Origin: Candidatus Poseidoniaceae archaeon
GTDB taxonomy: Archaea > Thermoplasmatota > Poseidoniia > Poseidoniales > Poseidoniaceae
DNA: 12,467 bases
Assembly: GCA_022452125.1 (NCBI GenBank)
Contig: JAKURJ010000040.1
Coordinates: 1-12,467 of the forward strand
Direction: 5' to 3'
A program made the position numbers and the translations under genes. Below, piece by piece: positions 5,406 through 12,467 of the stretch. The notes under the pieces were generated by a model that saw nothing but the letters and a program-made list of their open reading frames with translations, was not told the DNA's origin and ran no database searches. Numbering within the stretch: position 1 is the first letter of the stretch; each line of letters starts with the position of its first letter.

Positions 5406-8400
5406 ATGCGCCGAGAGTTGGGGATGGCAATCATCCTCCTCCTTTCCACTCTAGTTGTGGTTCCGCAAGTTGAAGCGGGCGGTCTTGGCAGTGAAGATCC
5501 GGGCGTCAGTGACACGGTTACATGGCGTGTTGGAGACAAGTGGGTGTATGCCGGTGCGTTTGACCCAACCGTTCTAGTCCAGGATGCTGGCGTCGATGCG
5601 GTTGTTGGAACAATTAGCGGAGACGCCACAACAACTGTCGATGCAGTAAATGAAGTCGACATTGATGGCGTTCCAACCTTGGTGTACGAAACATCATCTA
5701 AGGCGGATTTCGACAAAGGCGGTGTTGCTCTTGAAGGCTATACAGGGAACCTATTCATTCAATTCCAGGTAGACGAAGTCCGCAGGGTTTCAGACTTGGC
5801 TAAACTCTCAACTGACCTTTCTCTTAATGTCAGGTATGTCCCGTATGGAATCTCATCACTAACCCAACAAATTGCAGATATCACAATATCAACAACCTAT
5901 GACCCGATGAGCGAGAACTACGATTTCCCTTTGCGAATCGGTGAAACATGGAACACATCCTATGTTTCATCAACAGCATGGTCTGGGTCCTCTGATTACA
6001 TCACTCCATTCCCACAGCCAACAAGTGGTGCTAATCACACTAATTGGGAAATTACAGATGTTGGCAAACCGATTAACAGCTTAGGAGAACAAATCGCATA
6101 CGGAGGATGTAATGCTTCATACGAATTGACTTCTTATGACGACAATGGAACTGAAACATCCTACGAGTGGTTCTGCCCTGAAGTTAGAAATTATGCTTGG
6201 TCACATACTGAAGAGGACATTGGCTTAGTCATTGATTTCAGATTGAAGCAATATATGCCAGTGGCATCAACGGGGGTTGTTGCTAATACTAATCCTGGAT
6301 ATCGCAACATGAATCTCGATGTTGAATTGTCAACTCAAATCACTGCACTGAACACTCCAATTGAGGTTTGGGCTAACGTTACTGATTCATCTGGAACTCC
6401 GCAACCCGGACAGACTGTTGAGATTAGACATGAGGCTGAAGGCTTCTCCACAACTGCAGTAACGGCTGCGAATGGTAGCGCATGGGCTATAGTTGAAGTC
6501 GGAGATGCCACAGACACATCAGCGACTACTGTCGACTGGTCTAGTCATGGAATTGTAGCATCAAGTAATGGCATGTATGGAGTTGCAACAATCACTCTGG
6601 ATGAGAATATCGTGGGTCTTGACTTAGTTGCGGCCTACGAAAGAGCTAGCATTTTGCGAAACCGTAGCGGGGAGCTAACCGCACTAAACTCGATATCTGG
6701 ATTCAATGTTCTGCCTGGCGACCATCTTACAATTCAGTTGCCGGTCTACAACCGAGGAATTACAACAAGTAATCCAACGACCACTCACATCACTTATCCC
6801 GATGGCTTTGAGATAACTGAATCATTGCCAGCGTTGGCGCTTTACGAGCAGTACATATTCGAAATTGAATGGCTGGTCGATGCCAACTCAAGCATAGATA
6901 ACAAAACGATTCAATGGGAAGTGGACCGTCAGATGCTGAATCCAAACGATGCCGATTCTGCAAACGACATCGGCACTCTACCGATATTCATCGGTAGCGC
7001 ACCGACGTTTGTCGGTGAAGACATGACTGCATGGACTAATGAGAAGATCCTAATCGATGCATCAGGCTCTTTCGATGAAGACGGAGGAGATGTTTGGTGT
7101 GAATTCGATATTGAATACGATGACGGCACTCGTTCCACTGCTAACCAACAAGTAATGCGAAGTGGTTGTTCTATCAATTGGACTTGGATTGATGATGGCT
7201 TATTCTCAATATTCGTTACAGTTACTGATGAAGAAGGTGATTCGATTGTCGAATTGCTAGAAGTCGAAATCAGAAATCGTGCACCTAGCGTTTCGATTTT
7301 CTCCCAAAGGGAACAGGTTAGAGTTGAGCATCCTGTTACCTTGTATGTGCTCGCAAACGATTCCGATTCTGAAGACCCATGGCCGGGACTAGTGGACATA
7401 CACTGGCCTAATGCACAGTGTGATGAAGGATACTACACGCGAGTCTGTACTACAACTGCATGGGAGGAAGGATTGCATACATTCACTGCAGTGGGAACTG
7501 ATGACGACGGTAACCAAACATATGCAACAATCGATATTGAATTCACAAATATCGCACCGCACGATGTTGCAGTAACAATGCGGGATGAATATGACAACCT
7601 CATCGAGGCGACGGGACAGATGACCTGGCACGTACAGGAGGACCAAATGGTCGAGTTATCTGCAAGAGCTGAAGATTCAATCGACGACCTATCGGGGCTA
7701 AGCTACGAATGGTCTTTCGGTGTCAGCACTGACGGAAGAGAATCTAGAGTTCCTACTATGTGGACAGATGCTGGAATGAAGACTATACTCGTAAAAGCAA
7801 TCGACTCTGAAGGTGAAGATAGTGGATGGGTCGAGCGCTGGGTTGATGTCCAAAATATGGAGCCACAAATCGAGGAATTACCTGAAGTTATGGCCGTAGC
7901 CGAGGGGCAAAGTGTCAGTCTTTCTGGCATAGCATGGGACACTGTTTCGGACATGCAGGACCTGATTGTATGTTGGGATATTGACCCAGGAGCGGATACT
8001 GATGGAATCGGTTCTGCAGACGATGATTGTGATGTGCCTGGAAATAACTTGACTTGGTCTTGGCAAAATGCTGGAGTGTACAATGTAGTATTCCATGCAA
8101 CTGATGATGATGGGGCAAGAAACTCCTCCTCAGCCACAATTACTGTTCTGAACTTACCACCTATTGTGCTTACAGATGTACCTAGCAAAGCGATTGCGGG
8201 TGAAATTATTACCCTCGATGCATCAATGACTAGAGATTCCTTAATCGATCGAGAGTATCTGACCGTTGTCTGGGACATAGATTGCTCCGTAGATAGCGAT
8301 GGAGACGGGATCAAGGACAATGATGCCGACCTTGTTGGTTCCAAAGTCGAATACAAATTCCCACGTGCTGGTAAGTTCAAAATCAAGGCCATAGCATGGG

Positions 8401-8822
8401 ATGAAGAAATTATGAAACCGAGTAGCAAAACCATGGTTGTTGAAGTCGATTCACCGGACATGACTGCCTTCGAGGAAGTCATGGGATCGCTAACTGGTGA
8501 AGAGGCGAATCCTTTCATTCAATTGATGCTAATTGCGATAGTTATCGCCGGAGTAGCAATGCTGCTAAAGCGGGGACAGAAAAAGAAGAAATCGGTTTGG
8601 GACGATGATGATGGACCAGTAATAGAAGCACCTTTGGAAGCGCCAGCAATGGATGTATTCCAGTCATCTGATTCCGTTCAATCTCAAACAGATATGACTT
8701 CACAAGCATTGCCAGTTCCAGAAGAAGGTCTGCCAGACGGATGGAGCATGGAGCAATGGCAACACTATGGACATCAGTATGCAGAAATGGGACAAACTGA
8801 TGAAGGACAGTATGAAATGTAA
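5406..8822 (+). CDS. Membrane-anchored surface protein with PKD/Ig-like repeats (paralog A)
   Basis: This 1138-residue protein is probably exported and anchored by one C-terminal helix. A signal peptide covers about residues 1-24 (basic MRRELG, hydrophobic core, VEA cleavage-like end). A module of about 300 residues follows, with two G-[DE]-x-W turns, WRVGDKWVY (40-48) and PLRIGETWNTSY (175-186). Then come an Ig-like segment (about 305-400), a CARDB-like segment (about 403-528) and five PKD/Ig-like domains starting near 532, 626, 717, 819 and 918. These are joined by N-x-x-P linkers (NRAP, NIAP, NMEP, NLPP). At 963-975 lies a calcium-loop-like DSDGDGIKDNDAD. The transmembrane helix is at about 1036-1055, followed by KRGQKKKK, an acidic stretch and the tail motif GLPDGWSMEQWQHYGHQY (1108-1125). 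At least 14 N-glycosylation sequons and several paired cysteines fit an extracellular body. It might act in adhesion, the cell envelope or ligand binding; sequence does not decide. No catalytic domain is recognised. Confidence 0.9.
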   Translation: MRRELGMAIILLLSTLVVVPQVEAGGLGSEDPGVSDTVTWRVGDKWVYAGAFDPTVLVQDAGVDAVVGTISGDATTTVDAVNEVDIDGVPTLVYETSSKADFDKGGVALEGYTGNLFIQFQVDEVRRVSDLAKLSTDLSLNVRYVPYGISSLTQQIADITISTTYDPMSENYDFPLRIGETWNTSYVSSTAWSGSSDYITPFPQPTSGANHTNWEITDVGKPINSLGEQIAYGGCNASYELTSYDDNGTETSYEWFCPEVRNYAWSHTEEDIGLVIDFRLKQYMPVASTGVVANTNPGYRNMNLDVELSTQITALNTPIEVWANVTDSSGTPQPGQTVEIRHEAEGFSTTAVTAANGSAWAIVEVGDATDTSATTVDWSSHGIVASSNGMYGVATITLDENIVGLDLVAAYERASILRNRSGELTALNSISGFNVLPGDHLTIQLPVYNRGITTSNPTTTHITYPDGFEITESLPALALYEQYIFEIEWLVDANSSIDNKTIQWEVDRQMLNPNDADSANDIGTLPIFIGSAPTFVGEDMTAWTNEKILIDASGSFDEDGGDVWCEFDIEYDDGTRSTANQQVMRSGCSINWTWIDDGLFSIFVTVTDEEGDSIVELLEVEIRNRAPSVSIFSQREQVRVEHPVTLYVLANDSDSEDPWPGLVDIHWPNAQCDEGYYTRVCTTTAWEEGLHTFTAVGTDDDGNQTYATIDIEFTNIAPHDVAVTMRDEYDNLIEATGQMTWHVQEDQMVELSARAEDSIDDLSGLSYEWSFGVSTDGRESRVPTMWTDAGMKTILVKAIDSEGEDSGWVERWVDVQNMEPQIEELPEVMAVAEGQSVSLSGIAWDTVSDMQDLIVCWDIDPGADTDGIGSADDDCDVPGNNLTWSWQNAGVYNVVFHATDDDGARNSSSATITVLNLPPIVLTDVPSKAIAGEIITLDASMTRDSLIDREYLTVVWDIDCSVDSDGDGIKDNDADLVGSKVEYKFPRAGKFKIKAIAWDEEIMKPSSKTMVVEVDSPDMTAFEEVMGSLTGEEANPFIQLMLIAIVIAGVAMLLKRGQKKKKSVWDDDDGPVIEAPLEAPAMDVFQSSDSVQSQTDMTSQALPVPEEGLPDGWSMEQWQHYGHQYAEMGQTDEGQYEM
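8292..8330 (+). other. Calcium-binding-like loop in paralog A (thrombospondin type 3 style)
   Basis: Codons 963-975 encode DSDGDGIKDNDAD. Aspartates at alternate positions followed by D-G-x-x-D-x-D are the pattern of single thrombospondin type 3 calcium loops. It sits in the fifth PKD-like domain, and the matching domain of paralog B lacks it. Calcium binding is inferred. Confidence 0.5.
8727..8780 (+). other. Conserved cytoplasmic tail motif, copy 1
   Basis: This encodes GLPDGWSMEQWQHYGHQY at residues 1108-1125 of paralog A. Thirteen residues follow before the stop. The motif recurs in paralog B at 12159-12212 with 13 of 18 residues identical, while the sequence around it is not conserved. 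Confidence 0.75.
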
Positions 8823-8823
8823 T

Positions 8824-8828
8824 GAGGT
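8824..8828 (+). promoter_or_regulatory. Possible ribosome binding site (GAGGT) for paralog B
   Basis: GAGGT begins one base after the stop codon of paralog A and lies 12 bases before the ATG at 8841. The spacing is longer than usual. The 18-base gap between the genes leaves no room for an obvious terminator or separate promoter, so cotranscription is likely. Confidence 0.35.
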
Positions 8829-8840
8829 CTTCGTATTATC

Positions 8841-11800
8841 ATGCGAAGTGCCATTCCCATCTTTATCATCGTTCTGATGACTGCGTATGGACCTCTATCG
8901 ATGCTAGAAGAATTAGATGCTCCTGATGCTATCAAATTCAGTGAGGAGAACAACGGAGTTCATGATGTCCCCACGTGGCGAATCGGTGACAAGTGGGTGT
9001 ATGAAACTCAATTCGATGTTGCTCAATTAATCCAGCAAGCTAACGTTTCAGCATCATTGAACACCTTAACAGGTGATACAACTATGGAAGTTGTAGACAT
9101 TAGATTCGAAGACATTCAAGGCGTCCAAACCTTGGTTTATGAAATAGAAATCGAAGGCGATTTCACTTCTGGAAACAGTGGTGCTACGCTGCAGGGCCAA
9201 ACTGGAAGATTGGATATTGAATATGACGGAACTGATATTCTCAGAGCTAGCGACCTTTCGATGTGGGATTCAGCATTCACATTGGATGTTACTTTCGCAC
9301 TGTTCAACATAGGTTTGCTAACCACAACTTTGGCAGACATTACATTTGCAACCGTGTATGAGCCACCTAGAGAGAAGTATGATTTCCCGCTAAGAACCGG
9401 CGATCAGTGGGTAAGTTCCTATGAATCTGGAACAAATGTAACCGGCTCGTCTGACTATTTCGACCCAACATCCTTCGATACCCCCTACATCGAAGACAAC
9501 ACAACATACCAAGTCACAACTGACGGTGAGCCTACTGAAGATGGCTCTGGTATAGCTTACACTGGCTGCTCTGATTCATACAAAGTAAACAACTGGAACA
9601 ACACCGGCTCTCCTGGTGGATTTGAGTGGTATTGCCCTGCAGTCAGGTCTTATGCATGGTACAGAATTGTAAATCCTGCTGGATTCCAAATCGATTGGAA
9701 ACTGAAAACATACACACCTGCTGATTCGGGCGGAGTCTCCATTGGTTCATCTCCCGGAATAAGGAACATCAACATCGAAGTCACACCAGAGTTTGTCGCA
9801 ATTTTACCTAATGCAACTGAGGAAGTTGTAGGTCACATGACGGTCAACGGAAATAATGAGGTGGGAACCAATCTACAGCTTCGTTACGAATCTGAAGGGA
9901 CGATTATGAGTCTGACAACGGATAGTAACGGAGAGGTCACTCCCGACCTCGATGTGGGTTCTTTCCAAGATTCGTCTCCAGCCTCCGATGATTGGACTAG
10001 TAATGGTGTAATCATCTGGGACCCAGTAAACAAAATCGTTGGCGCTGCCACGATAGTGATGGATCTCTCCGTAGTCGGTGTAGATTTAATCGCACAGGCT
10101 GAATCGATGATTGTAACCAGAACCAGAGGGAACGATTCAACTGTTCTAAACCAAGCGAGTGGATACAATGCACTTCCCGGTGACAGCATACATTTCTCTG
10201 TCCCTGCTCAAAACAGAGGAGTATTGACTTCTCCGGCTACTGAAATGGAAATCACAACTCCAGATGGGGCAACAATCAGAGGAAACCTGCCTGCACTAGG
10301 GCCATATTCTGAAGGTAGAGTTGACGTCAATTGGACCGTCCCTACAGATGCATCAATCGGCATTCAAACCCTTTCATTTGTCGTTGACCCAGACGAGACC
10401 GTCACAGCAGATGCAAACAGAACCAACAATTACGCTTCTCTTGACATCTTCATCGGTAGAATGCCTGTGGCAGTCATGACACTTGCAGACAATGTATACA
10501 CGTTTGAGAATGTATCCATAGACGCTTCAACGTCATATGACGTAGATGGAGGACCGGTCGAGTGTTACTTCGAGATACAAGATGGAATACGTACTGAATA
10601 CATTGACTCTACATCATGTATGGCTAACTGGTCATGGGTTGATGATGGAGATTGGGAAGTCAAGGTAACCGTAGTGGATGATGAACTCGATGAGATCGAG
10701 ATGGTAATGAATGCCACAATCCTAAACCGTGCCCCGTATGTGAACCTAACAACGGACACACCTGCCGTATATGCTGGGCAACCAATTACCTTCAATGCAT
10801 CCGACAGTGGTGACATAGATACGATTTCTGAAGAAGGAGATTATGTAGACATAACATGGCCAAACAGCACGTGCAACCAAGGATTGTTCGGCCCTGAATG
10901 TACATTCACCCCCGAAGAAGAAGGTACTTTCACAGTAGAAGTTCTTGTCATTGATGATGACAATGCTACGACTTCTGATTTCTTCACCTATGAAGTGCTG
11001 AATGTAGCACCAACAATTGGAGAAATGAGATTCTCAATTGATGGGATTCCGTATCTTCCTGACGAAGATGGAACATGGAATATTGACGAAGATGTTGTAG
11101 CATCTCTTGAAATCGATGCAGACGATACTTTGTCTGACAGGGAAGACCTGTTGATTACATGGTATCCTGACGATTCAGACCAAAACTGGACGGTTACGAC
11201 ATCAGGACCCAATTCCGCAATAACTGCATCATGGGGCACTTCTGGATTGCATACCATCAGAGCATTCGCCATCGATGATGATGGTGAAACCAGCGAGGAT
11301 ATCCTTGGCTACGTGCGTGTGAACAATATCGCACCAGTTCTAGATACACTGCCTGCGCAGAAGGCCCTATTCGAGGACGAAGTACTCAATCTGAGTGCTT
11401 TTGCAACCGACGTTGCTGACCAAGATGAATTGATGTATTGCTGGGATTTGATCGTGTCAATAGATACTGATGAAAATGGAATTCCAACCGATGACTGTGA
11501 TGTGCAAGGTCCCGACCTTGTATTTTCATGGACGTCTCCTGGACTGCGAACAATCACCGTCAATGTATGGGATGATGACAATGCAACAGATTCTTTCTCA
11601 ATTGATGTAACTATTGTAAATCGGCCACCAGCTGCTAATATCTTTGTTCCAGAAGGTGGATTTTTGATTACAGAAGGTGAATCAATAACTTTCGATGGGA
11701 CAAATTCATCTGATTCTCCTACCGACAGAAGTAGCCTACAATTCATTTGGGACGACCCTAACACTGAAGGTGCAACTCAAGATGGAGCAGGAGAAGAATT

Positions 11801-12467
11801 CACAATCAAGTTCGACAGGCCTGGAAAATACTTTGTCAACCTGACCGTTACTGATGATGACGGTAGGTCAAGCACAGCATCTGTACTAGTTGAAGTCAAA
11901 GAAAAGCCATCTGAAGGACTGTTTGGAATGACAACTTCTACCGCAGTAGGTGCTGCATTGGGAGTAATCATCGTCCTTCTAGTTGTAGTATTGCTACTTC
12001 GAGGGAGAGAATCTGATTCCGTTCCTTACGAGACCAAAGAAATGTCGGACACTATGTGGGGTGAAAGCCCGCCAGCAGTTGCAACAAGCGCTGATGTTCC
12101 TGAACCAGTTGCAGCAGCCCCAGAAGCTGCAAGTGCTGGCCCGCCAATTCCTGCAACCGGCCTGCCACAAGGCTGGACAATGGAACAGTGGGCATATTAT
12201 GGTGAACAATACCTTGCGTCTCTTCCACCTGCTCCTGCTGAAACCTACGCTCAACCAGTACAACACGAATACCAGGCTCAACAGCCAGCCCCTGCATACA
12301 ACCCGGAACCGGTTCAAACCATCGAAGAACCCGCTCCTTCACCACTCGACAGGACGATGGTTCAAGCACCAGCACCGTCAGCTGCATCACAGGCCCTAGC
12401 CGATCTGCAGGACGAATTGGACCTTGGAGTAGGGGTAAAAGATCTGGACGCTAAGGAAATATTTTGG
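8841..12467 (+). CDS. Membrane-anchored surface protein with PKD/Ig-like repeats (paralog B), 3'-truncated by the window edge
   Basis: From ATG 8841 the frame stays open for 1209 codons to the last base, with no stop, so the C-terminus is missing. The order follows paralog A. A hydrophobic signal sequence covers about residues 1-22, then WRIGDKWVY (46-54) and PLRTGDQW. CARDB-like sequence spans about 411-540, and five PKD/Ig-like domains start near 541, 631, 723, 831 and 929, joined by NRAP, NVAP, NIAP and NRPP. A transmembrane helix lies at about 1033-1053, followed by RGR. The tail holds GLPQGWTMEQWAYYGEQY (1107-1124). Unlike A, the tail then continues for at least 85 residues rich in Pro, Ala and Gln, ending in an acidic stretch (LADLQDELDLG and onward). 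About twenty N-glycosylation sequons are present. Cysteine pairs match those of A, including C867/C886 against C856/C875. The start is supported by the signal sequence and by alignment with A. It probably arose by tandem duplication; its role is unknown. Confidence 0.88.
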   Translation, partial: MRSAIPIFIIVLMTAYGPLSMLEELDAPDAIKFSEENNGVHDVPTWRIGDKWVYETQFDVAQLIQQANVSASLNTLTGDTTMEVVDIRFEDIQGVQTLVYEIEIEGDFTSGNSGATLQGQTGRLDIEYDGTDILRASDLSMWDSAFTLDVTFALFNIGLLTTTLADITFATVYEPPREKYDFPLRTGDQWVSSYESGTNVTGSSDYFDPTSFDTPYIEDNTTYQVTTDGEPTEDGSGIAYTGCSDSYKVNNWNNTGSPGGFEWYCPAVRSYAWYRIVNPAGFQIDWKLKTYTPADSGGVSIGSSPGIRNINIEVTPEFVAILPNATEEVVGHMTVNGNNEVGTNLQLRYESEGTIMSLTTDSNGEVTPDLDVGSFQDSSPASDDWTSNGVIIWDPVNKIVGAATIVMDLSVVGVDLIAQAESMIVTRTRGNDSTVLNQASGYNALPGDSIHFSVPAQNRGVLTSPATEMEITTPDGATIRGNLPALGPYSEGRVDVNWTVPTDASIGIQTLSFVVDPDETVTADANRTNNYASLDIFIGRMPVAVMTLADNVYTFENVSIDASTSYDVDGGPVECYFEIQDGIRTEYIDSTSCMANWSWVDDGDWEVKVTVVDDELDEIEMVMNATILNRAPYVNLTTDTPAVYAGQPITFNASDSGDIDTISEEGDYVDITWPNSTCNQGLFGPECTFTPEEEGTFTVEVLVIDDDNATTSDFFTYEVLNVAPTIGEMRFSIDGIPYLPDEDGTWNIDEDVVASLEIDADDTLSDREDLLITWYPDDSDQNWTVTTSGPNSAITASWGTSGLHTIRAFAIDDDGETSEDILGYVRVNNIAPVLDTLPAQKALFEDEVLNLSAFATDVADQDELMYCWDLIVSIDTDENGIPTDDCDVQGPDLVFSWTSPGLRTITVNVWDDDNATDSFSIDVTIVNRPPAANIFVPEGGFLITEGESITFDGTNSSDSPTDRSSLQFIWDDPNTEGATQDGAGEEFTIKFDRPGKYFVNLTVTDDDGRSSTASVLVEVKEKPSEGLFGMTTSTAVGAALGVIIVLLVVVLLLRGRESDSVPYETKEMSDTMWGESPPAVATSADVPEPVAAAPEAASAGPPIPATGLPQGWTMEQWAYYGEQYLASLPPAPAETYAQPVQHEYQAQQPAPAYNPEPVQTIEEPAPSPLDRTMVQAPAPSAASQALADLQDELDLGVGVKDLDAKEIFW
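12159..12212 (+). other. Conserved cytoplasmic tail motif, copy 2
   Basis: This encodes GLPQGWTMEQWAYYGEQY at residues 1107-1124 of paralog B, almost the same residue number as in paralog A. It lies about 55 residues after the transmembrane helix, on the predicted cytoplasmic side. Confidence 0.75.

Noticed and set aside
5406..5423. Twin-arginine export signal at the start of paralog A (MRRELG)
   Set aside because: The two arginines are not followed by the hydrophobic F-L-x pattern of Tat signals. An ordinary Sec signal peptide explains the sequence.
8292..8330. Dockerin domain in paralog A
   Set aside because: Dockerins need two related calcium loops with flanking helices. Only one good loop is present here, inside a PKD-like beta domain.
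7703..8518. A 271-codon open frame on the minus strand inside paralog A
   Set aside because: It is antisense to a clearly coding PKD region, its translation is Ser/Thr/Pro-rich low-complexity sequence without motifs, and the codon pattern follows the plus strand.
8727..8780. WW domain in the tails, suggested by LPxGW
   Set aside because: A WW domain needs about 35 residues with a second Trp and a central YYxxH strand. This motif is 18 residues, and the following sequence in A ends after 13 more.
12061..12399. Overlapping open frames of 112 codons on both strands near the right edge
   Set aside because: They are shadows of the Pro/Ala/Gln-rich tail of paralog B. Their Gln/Leu-rich translations come from reading CAG/CCA repeats out of frame.

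Overview
The window looks like a chromosomal segment from a marine planktonic archaeon, most likely a Marine Group II / Poseidoniales-type euryarchaeon. I infer this from three things: two long secreted PKD-repeat proteins with a C-terminal membrane anchor, dense gene packing with GAGG-type ribosome binding sites, and moderate GC content. There is no rRNA or other phylogenetic marker to confirm it. I see no tRNA, rRNA, CRISPR array or insertion sequence, and no stretch longer than 300 bases lacks a gene.

Left block (1-5259): a sulfation-type cassette. A 5'-truncated, sulfotransferase-like gene (1-561) is coupled by a TGATG overlap to a family 4 glycosyltransferase (561-1598). Both read rightward. 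They converge, with a 19-base tail overlap, on a leftward operon of DHH-family phosphoesterase (5259-4387), cysD (4377-3472) and a cysN-cysC fusion (3472-1580). CysD and CysNC together convert sulfate and ATP to APS and then to PAPS. A sulfotransferase would use PAPS and release PAP, and DHH phosphoesterases of the NrnA type are known to hydrolyse PAP. The five genes could therefore form a local cycle of sulfate activation, sulfate transfer to a glycan, and PAP recycling. No sulfite reductase or PAPS reductase gene is visible. The roles of the first gene and of the DHH protein are inferences.

Middle (5260-5405): a 146-base divergent intergenic region. It holds an imperfect inverted repeat close to the DHH start and AT-rich TATA-like stretches. 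It probably carries the promoters of both flanking transcription units.

Right block (5406-12467): two tandem, paralogous surface proteins reading rightward, 18 bases apart. Both have a signal peptide, a shared N-terminal module of about 300 residues, a linker of Ig/CARDB-like domains, five PKD/Ig-like domains, one transmembrane helix, and a cytoplasmic tail ending in or containing a near-identical motif, GLPxGWxMEQWxxYGxQY. The first is complete (1138 aa). The second is open from 8841 to the window edge (1209 codons, no stop) and has a longer Pro/Ala/Gln-rich tail. Paired cysteines and many N-glycosylation sequons support an extracellular location. They may be acceptors for the glycans built by the left-hand block, but that link rests only on adjacency.
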